In this document: piece after piece, positions 25,306 through 33,297 of the stretch
How the letters are laid out: the number at the start of each line of letters is the position of its first letter
Position numbering within the stretch: position 1 is the first letter of the stretch
Assembly (NCBI GenBank): GCA_964612145.1
Contig: CAZTBP010000014.1
Span: 42,292-106,291, forward strand
Direction of reading: 5' to 3'
Length of the DNA: 64,000 nucleotides
DNA from: JAGNLV01 sp964612145
GTDB taxonomy: Bacteria > Zixibacteria > MSB-5A5 > GN15 > FEB-12
The notes under the pieces: generated by a model
Seen by the model: the letters and a program-made list of their open reading frames with translations, nothing else
What the model was told of the DNA's origin: nothing
Databases searched by the model: none
Program-made: the position numbers and the translations under genes

Positions 25306-28110
25306 ATGAGAAAGTGTATCCAAGTTGTGGTGTTCTTGTGCACCGTTAGTTCGCCTGTCTTGGCGTCTAACTGTTATGTAAAACTGACTAATGATCAAGG
25401 ATTCAGCCCTGCAAACAGGGCCCTGATCGAATCCTACGGCGGTTTTATTGTACACGATTTTCTCAACGGAGAGTATATTTGTGAGATGTCGGTTCTCCAA
25501 TACGAACATCTAAGCCCTCTTCTGATTGTGGGCAGACACTCAGGCAGCACGTTCGAAGTCGGCCCGGACAGTGAGGAGAATGGCATTGGGTTTATTAGCT
25601 GGCGACTCAAAGAGTTGCTACCTTGGGCAAAAACTCTCGATACCACGTCGTGGTTTAGCAATCAACGATTTTGCGGCGCCGTGGAGATTGACTCTGGAGC
25701 CTTGTTTGAACAGGCGATGGAGCCACAGACGTCGCGAACGGACATGTTTCCTGCCGAGTTCGCTATAGGCTCTAACGCTGTTTGCCTTGTAATTCCCGAG
25801 TCAATCGGGGATGATGAAAATTGGCTGGAGCACGAGGTTGATACGGCAATTGCACAGGCTGTGATAGCCTACGATAACTTATCCGAACTGGGCGCTGATC
25901 GAGGGATACCGCTGTCGTGGATTTATGAAATCCATCGGTCTGTGCCAGTAACAGAGGAGCCCATATACTATAAGCGGCCATCGTATTCGTTCCCGAATGT
26001 AGAATACACATTCGGGTGGGTCAATGACGTACTAAGTCACCTGGGACAAGCTGATGGGTGGGATGGTTTGTTTGGTAATGCGAATCGACTGAGGAAGTTG
26101 TACCGGACTGACTGGGGTATTATGTATTGCATAGTAAAAAACCAAAATACCCGTTTTTTCCCCGATTCGGCACTGGGATATTTCACACCGTACTATGCGC
26201 CGTCTTTATTTGACCGATTCAGGGGACCTCTTGCTATTTCGACATACTTCTTAAGAGACGGGTGGACCGAGGCCAGTTTCTCCGTTATCCTCCACGAAAC
26301 ATTACATATTTTAGGAGGGGCAGATGAGTACGAGGGTGCGCCTCAGTGCGGAGGCGGATATGCAGATGCCTGTACCCACCCGTGGGGTTTCTTGGCATAC
26401 AACAATGAGAATTGCACCCTATGTACTTCGGCACAGCAATCCTGCATAATGGATCGGTTGTTGTTACCGATTTCCCTGTGTAGCGCTACTCTACATCACA
26501 TTGGTTGGGTAGACTCTGATGCTGATGGGCTTGTGGATCCTCTTGACATGAACACCGACCTCTGGGGCATCATACCGGATGTGGACGTAGGTGACCGTGT
26601 GAGAATATTCAGTGCATCTGGAAATACCGTGCGCAACATCCAGGTAACTGAGAAGAATAGAGTAGTGGATGTTTCCGGTTCTTGGATTTTTTGGGATTAT
26701 CACAATTACCAAGGTCAAGCTTGTTCGCCCACAGACCCCTATTACTACGTCGTGCATGACGGCGACCCCCATCTGGTTCCGTCATATTGGCTGGACCAGA
26801 ACACGGATCCTTATGTCTATGACGTAGGATATTCAAACGATACGTTGTCATTTGAAATCGCAAATAGTGCCTGTGTTCTGGACTTGCAGTTGTGGCAGAT
26901 CGATACGGCAGGAACTGGCGACAGTGTGCTTGTAGCTCACCCGTATTGGTACAAGTGGTTTCCGTCGTCGGTAGGAATGCCACACAAAACGATAGACCTG
27001 TCGAATATAAATTGTACACCGTGTGTTGCCAAGTTTAGAACGTGGATTCCGGAAGGTTCTGTGGGGACACCAGTCGAGTTTGAGTTCAGCACGGCTGCAC
27101 TGGAAGCACCTGATTTTGTAAGTGCAGGCATGCACTATGACCAATTTAAGCAGGTTGTAGAAATATACTTTTCAGATCCAAATTCTCGAGAAATGGGCTA
27201 CGTCATCGAGCGGCGGCCGGCAAGCACAATGGTCTGGGAGACAGTGGACAGCCTCGGGCCGCAAGAAGGGCCGTGGGTTGAGTATTGGGACACCACATAC
27301 ACAGGTAGCGAAACCTACACGTACAGGGTCAAGGCGCATCACATCACTCAACCTGATGCATACTCTGACGAAGTCACCTTGAAAACACAGCCCAGGTGGC
27401 CGGCGAACTTTAACGCGTATGTCTACAAGTCACCCGGATCATGTGAAGGGTCGAGCGGCACCGGAAAACTAACCGGGCTCGGCGATGATCCCACTGATCC
27501 TGACGATCCAATAAGACCGACCGATTCGTGCCTGACCAACAAGATCATTGTCCGGTGGGATGAGCCGGAAAACCAGCTCGTTCCCATTCAAGAGTATCGG
27601 GTTCTCCGTCAACATGGCCCGTGGGATCTCACCTGGTACTCCATGGACACCACCGGTCTTGAAATATGTCCCAACTCCTTCAATACAGACTATCTCATCC
27701 AGCTTGTGGCGTTTGATGCGGAGGGTGATTCGTCGAAATTTCAGCAGATGGGAGTCACAACCGGCTCTGCGAACGCCTGCCTTAGCAACATTACAAAAGG
27801 TGTTGCAGACGAAGCCGATCCGACTCTCCCGAAGACGCTGTATTTGTCGGAGACCTATCCTAACCCGTTTAATCCCTCGACTTCCGTAGTACTCTCACTC
27901 CCGAGTGCCAGTCATGTTACAGTGACCGTATACAATTCGCTTGGGCAGCGAGTTTCCAACATATTAGATGGTCCACTGGTGGCAGGAGAGCACGTGCTGG
28001 AGTGGAACGGGCGAAACGATGGTGGGACGGAGGCGGCATCGGGGGTGTACTTCCTGCGAGTCAGTTCAGAGGAGTTTTCTGCGTCCAGAAAGATGCTTCT
28101 CGTGCGCTAA
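25306..28110 (+). CDS. Secreted zinc metalloprotease-like protein with type IX sorting domain
   Basis: 934 residues; GGAGG precedes ATG 25306. Signal peptide about 1-20. At about residue 328 the sequence HETLHILGGADEY gives an HExxHxxGxxD zinc site of the kind found in metzincin-like and M6/M84-related peptidases, followed by a Cys-rich loop (QCGGGYADACTHPW; CTLCTSAQQSCIMD). From about 600 come two fibronectin-III-like domains, the second interrupted by an Asp/Pro-rich insert (GDDPTDPDDPIRPTD). The last 80 residues are a type IX sorting domain (YPNPFNPSTS, VYNSLGQRV, ASGVYFLRV, KMLLVR). A surface-attached or secreted protease is inferred. It is visibly richer in A+T than the housekeeping genes on either side. 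Confidence 0.82.
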   Translation: MRKCIQVVVFLCTVSSPVLASNCYVKLTNDQGFSPANRALIESYGGFIVHDFLNGEYICEMSVLQYEHLSPLLIVGRHSGSTFEVGPDSEENGIGFISWRLKELLPWAKTLDTTSWFSNQRFCGAVEIDSGALFEQAMEPQTSRTDMFPAEFAIGSNAVCLVIPESIGDDENWLEHEVDTAIAQAVIAYDNLSELGADRGIPLSWIYEIHRSVPVTEEPIYYKRPSYSFPNVEYTFGWVNDVLSHLGQADGWDGLFGNANRLRKLYRTDWGIMYCIVKNQNTRFFPDSALGYFTPYYAPSLFDRFRGPLAISTYFLRDGWTEASFSVILHETLHILGGADEYEGAPQCGGGYADACTHPWGFLAYNNENCTLCTSAQQSCIMDRLLLPISLCSATLHHIGWVDSDADGLVDPLDMNTDLWGIIPDVDVGDRVRIFSASGNTVRNIQVTEKNRVVDVSGSWIFWDYHNYQGQACSPTDPYYYVVHDGDPHLVPSYWLDQNTDPYVYDVGYSNDTLSFEIANSACVLDLQLWQIDTAGTGDSVLVAHPYWYKWFPSSVGMPHKTIDLSNINCTPCVAKFRTWIPEGSVGTPVEFEFSTAALEAPDFVSAGMHYDQFKQVVEIYFSDPNSREMGYVIERRPASTMVWETVDSLGPQEGPWVEYWDTTYTGSETYTYRVKAHHITQPDAYSDEVTLKTQPRWPANFNAYVYKSPGSCEGSSGTGKLTGLGDDPTDPDDPIRPTDSCLTNKIIVRWDEPENQLVPIQEYRVLRQHGPWDLTWYSMDTTGLEICPNSFNTDYLIQLVAFDAEGDSSKFQQMGVTTGSANACLSNITKGVADEADPTLPKTLYLSETYPNPFNPSTSVVLSLPSASHVTVTVYNSLGQRVSNILDGPLVAGEHVLEWNGRNDGGTEAASGVYFLRVSSEEFSASRKMLLVR

Positions 28111-28137
28111 TTCCTTCTTAGAATCCCGTGAATAACC

Positions 28138-28171
28138 GGCGGTCCTGCGATCAATCGCGGGGCCGTTTCTT
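28138..28171 (+). terminator. Terminator after the metalloprotease gene
   Basis: CGGTCCTGCGA and TCGCGGGGCCG pair (two wobbles) around a short loop and are followed by TTTCTTCT. Confidence 0.65.
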
Positions 28172-28210
28172 CTGATTGCTATCTACACCTGACATCCCCG
28201 TTTTTCCCCC

Positions 28211-28239
28211 TTGCTTTTAGTCAACCGCTTGCCTTATAT
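28211..28239 (+). promoter_or_regulatory. Probable folP-cdaA promoter
   Basis: TTGCTT (28211-28216) and TTATAT (28234-28239) are 17 bases apart, 25 bases before ATG 28264. Confidence 0.5.
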
Positions 28240-28263
28240 AGCAGTAGGCGATCAGGAAAGACC

Positions 28264-29160
28264 ATGACCAGAGAAATACCGACAAAACAGACGCTCACCA
28301 GAGGCGAAGAGAGCAAAGCCGTCATTCGGCTGGCCAACGGCCGTCAGCTGCCGCTGTCGCGGCCGCTAGTGATGGGCACGCTCAATGTCACGCCGGACTC
28401 GTTCTCCGACGGCGGCCGGTTTGTGTCGCGATCCGAAGCGGTCGGGCATGCGCTGGAAATGGAAAGCGAAGGGGCGGATATTATCGATGTCGGCGGGGAA
28501 TCCTCGCGGCCGGGCGCCAAGCCGGTCGGGGCCGCCGATGAAATGCGGCGGGTGCTGCCGGTGATTGAGGGGATTCGCAAAGCCACGGATATCCCGATTT
28601 CTATCGACACTTACAAAGCCGAAACGGCGCAGGCGGCGCTCGATGCCGGGGCGGATATCGTAAACGACATCTCGGCGCTGCGGTTCGATGAGGGGATGGC
28701 GTCGTTGATAGCCGAGCGGAAAGTCCCGGTGGTGCTGATGCACATGCAGGGCACGCCGCGGGATATGCAGAAGAATCCGCAGTATGAAGACTGTGTGGCG
28801 GAGATTTTGGCGTTTTTTGAAGAGCGGTTGGAGTTCGCACAGGAGCAGGGAATTGCGAAACCGAATATAATCATCGATCCGGGGATCGGGTTCGGGAAAC
28901 GGCTCCCGGACAACCTCGATATTCTGCATTCGGTGGCGCGCTTCAAGGCGCTGGGGCAGCCGGTGATGATCGGGGCCTCGCGCAAGCGGTTTATCGAGAT
29001 GCTGCATCCGACCGGGAAAGAGGCCGCCGACAGGCTGGGCGGATCGATTGCGGCAATCGTGATGGCGGTCGCAGGCGGCGCCGATATAGTGCGAGTGCAC
29101 GATGTCGACCAGACGGTCGAGGCGCTGAAAGTACTGCAGGGAGTGAGGGGGAGTGTATGA
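28264..29160 (+). CDS. folP: Dihydropteroate synthase
   Basis: 298 residues; AGGAAAG precedes ATG 28264. The TIM-barrel signatures are all visible: GTLNVTPDSFSDGG (about 38-51), IDVGGESSRPGA, SIDTYKAETAQ, DISALR, DPGIGFGKRLPDN and IGASRKRFIEML. The enzyme condenses 4-aminobenzoate with dihydropterin pyrophosphate in folate synthesis and is the sulfonamide target. The N-terminal 30 residues are an extension over the minimal enzyme. The stop overlaps the cdaA start by four bases (ATGA), a common folP-cdaA arrangement. Confidence 0.96.
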   Translation: MTREIPTKQTLTRGEESKAVIRLANGRQLPLSRPLVMGTLNVTPDSFSDGGRFVSRSEAVGHALEMESEGADIIDVGGESSRPGAKPVGAADEMRRVLPVIEGIRKATDIPISIDTYKAETAQAALDAGADIVNDISALRFDEGMASLIAERKVPVVLMHMQGTPRDMQKNPQYEDCVAEILAFFEERLEFAQEQGIAKPNIIIDPGIGFGKRLPDNLDILHSVARFKALGQPVMIGASRKRFIEMLHPTGKEAADRLGGSIAAIVMAVAGGADIVRVHDVDQTVEALKVLQGVRGSV

Positions 29161-29918
29161 CGATGTTTTCGTGGGAGTTCCTCCGGTTTGGCATCAAGGA
29201 CCTGATCGACGTTTTGATAGTCTCGTTTATTATCTACGAGGCGCTCAAGCTGATGAAAGGGACACGCTCGGCGCAGATTATTGTGGGGCTGTTCTTAGTC
29301 TTCGGAGTGGCGTTTGTCTCGTACTGGTTCCAGCTTGAGGCGTTATCGTGGCTGTTTTCGAATCTGGCGACATTTGGTCTGATTGTTCTGGTCGTGGTGT
29401 TCCAGCCGGAGCTGCGCGGGGTGCTCGCGCAGTTAGGACAGCGAAGGATGTTTCGCCGATTTGTGCAGCTCGAACGCAAGAAGTCGCTGGAAGAGGTCTC
29501 CCGGGCGGCGCAGCGGCTGGCGGAACTTCGCTACGGCGGACTGATCGTGATCGAGCGGCGGACGGGGCTTCGGAATTTCGCCGAGTCGGGCAAGATGATC
29601 AACGCCGATCTGTCGTCCGAATTGCTGGTGACGATGTTTACGCCGTACACGCCGCTTCACGACGGCGCGGTGATAATTTCCGGTGAGTACATTATAGCGG
29701 CGGCGGCCTCGCTGCCTTTGACAACCAATCAGCGGTACCGCAAGTTGTACGGAATGCGGCATAAAGCGGCGATTGGGGTGTCGGAAGTATCCGATGCGGT
29801 GGTGGTCGTGGTGTCGGAGGAGACAACGGCGATTTCGATTGCCTTTAACGGGATTCTTGAAACGGATATCAAAAAATCAGATTTTCGCGATAAACTGGCC
29901 GGTTACTTGTCGGGATAG
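29157..29918 (+). CDS. cdaA: Membrane diadenylate cyclase (CdaA-type)
   Basis: 253 residues; ATG 29157 overlaps the folP stop. Three hydrophobic helices in the first 85 residues are followed by a DAC domain with the catalytic DGAVII (about residue 170), the ATP-binding RHKAAIGVSEVSDA and VVVVVSEETTAISIAF. CdaA makes cyclic di-AMP from two ATP at the membrane and normally partners with CdaR and GlmM; neither gene lies in this window. c-di-AMP controls potassium transport and turgor. Confidence 0.95.
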   Translation: MTMFSWEFLRFGIKDLIDVLIVSFIIYEALKLMKGTRSAQIIVGLFLVFGVAFVSYWFQLEALSWLFSNLATFGLIVLVVVFQPELRGVLAQLGQRRMFRRFVQLERKKSLEEVSRAAQRLAELRYGGLIVIERRTGLRNFAESGKMINADLSSELLVTMFTPYTPLHDGAVIISGEYIIAAAASLPLTTNQRYRKLYGMRHKAAIGVSEVSDAVVVVVSEETTAISIAFNGILETDIKKSDFRDKLAGYLSG

Positions 29919-30013
29919 TCTCCGGGAGATGATCCGGGCACGGCCGATTATTCGTATATCTACCTTAAACGACGGCGCGGCGGAAGCGGCACGTCGCTTC
30001 TTCGGGAGGACCT

Positions 30014-30602
30014 ATGGCTGACAGTAAAAGTTCGATAGGATCGACAATCGTGAAGGGCGTGGGGTTATTTGTGGTGATTGCGGGGGGGGGTGTTCGCAGA
30101 ATTTTAAATCTCGGTGAATACCGGGCTGACGGAGAAACTGTCCGGCGGCGGCGATGCCCACCGGATGAGTGAGGGACTGCCGAACCGGTCGAACATCGAG
30201 ATTGGCGATCAGTTTGCGCCGATGCAGGTCGTGACGATCGACGGCGACACGACAACGATTCCGCACGGGGATGCGACCGGGAACCGGGTTTACGCGTTCC
30301 TGTCGGGGACCTGTGAGCCGTGCCTGATGATCGCCAAGGACATGGTGACCTGGGAGTCGGTCAACTCGGGCGAGCTGGAGGTTGTGGTTCTCAGTGAGAG
30401 TCCGGACGTGTACGACGATCATGCTCAGTTTGCGGTGTACGATGCGCCATTTATGACGCTTGAGAATTTGGGCATTCGGGCCTTTCCGACAGTTGTGCTG
30501 GTTGACGGGGCCGGGACGGTCAAGGCGGTGATGTCGGGGTATAGCAAGATGATGACGGAAGAGAGGTTTGTAGAGTATTTTTTGGGGTATCCAGCCAGTT
30601 AG
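30014..30602 (+). pseudogene. Membrane-anchored thioredoxin-fold (TlpA-like) protein, frameshifted
   Basis: ATG 30014 has a strong GGGAGG site and begins MADSKSSIGSTIVKGVGLFV, an N-terminal anchor that runs into nine G (30082-30090), then GVRRILNLGEYRADGE, and stops at 30172. A second frame from GTG 30114 (or ATG 30165) to 30602 encodes the thioredoxin-like part: IGDQFAPMQVVTIDGD, FLSGTCEPCLMIAK (a CEPC active-site-like pair) and IRAFPTVVLVDGAG. Loss of one base between about 30091 and 30160 would fuse them into a typical anchored redox protein. Changing only the G run does not help, because the downstream frame has TAA at 30105. It may be a decaying gene or a sequence error. A role in thiol redox or cytochrome maturation is only suggested by the fold. 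Confidence 0.65.
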
Positions 30603-30609
30603 TCACAGA

Positions 30610-30732
30610 GTCATCCACGCAAAGCCGTGGGTGACCTACTTACTCTCACCACAATAATTTGACTTTCCTCGACGCTGACGCTATCTTCCGCGTTCGCCGG
30701 TGGTGAGTGGCGGAACCGCTGAAGGGTTCCGC
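30610..30732. repeat. Two intergenic hairpin elements (family B) before lepA
   Basis: GTCATCCACG/CGTGGGTGAC at 30610-30635 and GCGGAACC/GGTTCCGC at 30710-30732 form perfect or near-perfect stems. Both share flanking CTAC-type tails with the elements at 32717-32772 and 38473-38499. No gene lies between the thioredoxin-fold gene and lepA. Confidence 0.6.
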
Positions 30733-30869
30733 TACTACGTTCCATTGAAGTTCGACAGATGGAACGAAAGCCGCCGCACCGGTGTTTACAGACGGAATGG
30801 AAACTCCCGACAATGCATGACCTGACTTAGAGATGCAGAAACCGTCAACGTGGCCCAAAGACGCACAAG

Positions 30870-32672
30870 ATGCATGACCTGACAAAAATACGAAACTTTT
30901 CGATAATCGCCCATATCGATCACGGCAAGTCGACTCTGGCCGACCGCCTGCTCGGGCAGACCAAAACGATCACCGAGCGGCAGATGCGCGAGCAGGTGCT
31001 CGACTCGATGGATCTGGAGCGGGAGCGCGGGATTACGATCAAGGCCCACGCGATCCGGCTGGCCTATAAGGCATCCGATGGAGACATCTATCACCTTAAC
31101 TTGATCGACACGCCGGGGCATGTCGATTTCACCTACGAGGTCTCACGGTCGCTTCAGGCGTGCGAGGGGGCGGTGCTGGTGGTCGATGCCTCGCAGGGGA
31201 TCGAGGCACAGACCGTGTCCAACCTCTATCTCGCGCTTGACAACAATCTCGAGATTGTCCCGGTGATCAACAAGATTGACCTGCCGAACGCCCGGGCCGA
31301 TGAGGTCGCCGAGGAGCTGGTCGAACTGCTGGGCTGCAAGCCGGAGGAGGTGCTGAAAGTTTCGGCCAAGACCGGGCAGGGAATCGAGGACGTGCTGGAA
31401 GCGATTGTGGCAATGGTGCCGGCGCCCAAAGGTGATCCGGAGGCGCCGCTTCAGGCGATGGTGTTCGATTCGGTGTTCGACAAGTACCGCGGCGCCATGC
31501 CGCTGGTGCGGATAGTCAATGGAACGCTCAACACCGGCGACGAGATCAAGTTTTTCTCGACCGGCAAGCAGTACGACGCCGACGAGATCGGGTATCTTCG
31601 GCTGGGAACGCTTCCGACCGAGTCGCTCGGGGCGGGGGATGTCGGGTATTTGTTTGCCTCGATCAAAGAGGTTGCCGATACCAAGATCGGCGACACGATT
31701 ACCAAGGCAGACAACCCGGCCAAAGAACCGCTGCCGGGGTTTGTCGATGTCAAGCCGATGGTGTTTTCGGGCTTGTATCCGGCGGTGGCCGAGGATTTCA
31801 CGCAATTGCGCGAGGCGCTGGAGCGGCTTCAGCTCAATGACTCGTCGCTGCGGTTCACGCCGGAGTCCTCGACAGCGCTCGGGTTCGGGTTCCGGGTGGG
31901 ATTCCTGGGCCTGCTGCATATGGAGATCGTGACCGAGCGGCTCTCGCGCGAGTACGGCCAGACGATTATCAACACGGTACCGAACGTTGAGTACCAGGTG
32001 CATCTCACCGATGGTGAGATAGTGGTGGTCGACAATCCGTCGGAGATGCCCAAGCCGGGTGAGGTCGATCATATCGAGGAACCGTATGTCGATGCGCAGG
32101 TCATCGTGCCGAGCGAGTATGTCGGGTCGATCATGAAGCTCGCGATGGACCGTCGGGGTGAATACAAGACAACCGAGTATATGTCGGCAACACGGGCGAG
32201 TCTGTCGTATGCGTTCCCGCTCTCGGAGATTATCTTCGATTTCTACGACAAGCTCAAGTCGGTGAGCCGGGGGTATGCCTCGTTTGATTACGGGCTGCCG
32301 TATTACAAGCGCTCGGATCTGGTAAAGCTGGATATACTGGTGAACGGGGAGCCGGTCGATGCGCTCTCGGTGATAACGCACCGGGAGAAGGCGTTTTACT
32401 GGGGGCGCGATCTAAATGATAAACTTCGGGAGCTGATACCGCGCCAGATGTACGAGGTGGTGATCCAGGCCTCGATCGGGAGCCGGATTATCAGCCGGGC
32501 AACGGTGAAGCCGCTGCGGAAGAATGTGACAGCGAAGTGTTACGGCGGCGATATTACGCGGAAGCGGAAGCTGCTGGAGCGCCAGAAGGAGGGGAAGCGG
32601 AAGATGAAGCAGTTTGGTAAGGTGGAGATCCCACAGGAGGCGTTTTTGGCGGCGCTTCAGATTGAGAAGTAG
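30870..32672 (+). CDS. lepA: Elongation factor 4 (LepA), back-translocating ribosomal GTPase
   Basis: 600 residues, the usual length. The G1 loop AHIDHGKST is at residues 14-22, then RERGITIKA, DTPGHVDF and NKIDLPNA (G2-G4). The LepA-specific C-terminal domain is complete (YGGDITRKRKLLERQKEGKR, then GKVEIPQEAFLAAL). The enzyme is a translational GTPase that acts on stalled or mistranslocated ribosomes and aids 30S assembly. There is no clear Shine-Dalgarno; the upstream 260 bases are occupied by hairpin elements. It stands alone; the downstream genes are on the other strand. Confidence 0.97.
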   Translation: MHDLTKIRNFSIIAHIDHGKSTLADRLLGQTKTITERQMREQVLDSMDLERERGITIKAHAIRLAYKASDGDIYHLNLIDTPGHVDFTYEVSRSLQACEGAVLVVDASQGIEAQTVSNLYLALDNNLEIVPVINKIDLPNARADEVAEELVELLGCKPEEVLKVSAKTGQGIEDVLEAIVAMVPAPKGDPEAPLQAMVFDSVFDKYRGAMPLVRIVNGTLNTGDEIKFFSTGKQYDADEIGYLRLGTLPTESLGAGDVGYLFASIKEVADTKIGDTITKADNPAKEPLPGFVDVKPMVFSGLYPAVAEDFTQLREALERLQLNDSSLRFTPESSTALGFGFRVGFLGLLHMEIVTERLSREYGQTIINTVPNVEYQVHLTDGEIVVVDNPSEMPKPGEVDHIEEPYVDAQVIVPSEYVGSIMKLAMDRRGEYKTTEYMSATRASLSYAFPLSEIIFDFYDKLKSVSRGYASFDYGLPYYKRSDLVKLDILVNGEPVDALSVITHREKAFYWGRDLNDKLRELIPRQMYEVVIQASIGSRIISRATVKPLRKNVTAKCYGGDITRKRKLLERQKEGKRKMKQFGKVEIPQEAFLAALQIEK

Positions 32673-32716
32673 CCAGCAGGACTGGCGGCCAACGTTCGTG
32701 TCTCACAGCAAGTCAG

Positions 32717-32772
32717 AGTCACCCACCGTAGGTGGGTGACTTGCTATACTCACGCACTCTTGGGTGCGTGAG
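32717..32772. repeat. Two adjacent hairpin elements (family B) between convergent genes
   Basis: A perfect 11-base stem AGTCACCCACC/GGTGGGTGACT with a three-base loop (32717-32741) is followed at once by CTCACGCAC/GTGCGTGAG (32749-32772). They lie between the convergent lepA and response-regulator genes and could also end transcription from both sides. Confidence 0.7.
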
Positions 32773-32788
32773 CTACTCGTCCTCGAGG

Positions 32789-33277
32789 CTACTTTTCTTC
32801 GTCGTCGAGTTTGCTCAGTTCACGCAGAATGGCCAGAGGGCTGGAGCCGGTGGCCATCTTCGTGATTCGATCGAGCCGTTCCTGGTCGTGCTGGAACTTC
32901 TTTTCCAGACGGATTTTGTAAGCACGCTTGAGGACGTCAAGCAGGTTATCGAGCTCGTACGGCTTGGGCAGGTAGTCCAACGCGCCCAGTCGGGTGCATT
33001 CGACGGCGGAGTCGATAGACCCGTGGCCGGTGAGAATGATAACTTCAAGGAATTTGTGTTCTTTTTTTAGCCGTTCGAGTACCTGCTTGCCGTCGATGCC
33101 CGGCATTTTGAGATCGAGCAGGGCGAGGTCGAACTTGGCCTCGTTGGCGGCGTCGAGGGCCTGCTGGCCGTTGGCCGCCTTGGTGACGTCGAAGCCGCGC
33201 ATTTCGAGTCGTTGGGCGATCGAATCCAGGAACTGCAATTCGTCGTCGACTATCAATAACCTTATTTTCTGTTCCAT
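32789..33277 (-). CDS. Response regulator, receiver domain with short helical tail
   Basis: 162 residues from ATG 33277 (AAAGGA upstream). The receiver residues are all present: acidic pair D11/D12 (LLIVDDE), phospho-acceptor D55 (LALLDLKMPG), T83 (ILTGHGS) and K105 (YLPKPYE). After residue 125 there is only a charged alpha-helical tail and no DNA-binding or enzymatic output, so it probably works by protein contact or as a phosphate shuttle. It is the last gene of a five-gene reverse-strand operon, 20 bases after the receiver-transporter fusion, whose own receiver it closely resembles (both have LDLxMPGxxGxQVL and ILTGHGS). Confidence 0.92.
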   Translation of the reverse strand: MEQKIRLLIVDDELQFLDSIAQRLEMRGFDVTKAANGQQALDAANEAKFDLALLDLKMPGIDGKQVLERLKKEHKFLEVIILTGHGSIDSAVECTRLGALDYLPKPYELDNLLDVLKRAYKIRLEKKFQHDQERLDRITKMATGSSPLAILRELSKLDDEEK

Positions 33278-33297
33278 GGCCGAAAGTCCTTTCTCTA

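Noticed and set aside
30082..30090. Nine-G run as a simple on/off switch for the thioredoxin-fold gene
   Set aside because: Neither adding nor removing G joins the start to the downstream domain, because the needed frame has TAA at 30105 and the third frame has TGA at 30115; the break must lie further downstream.
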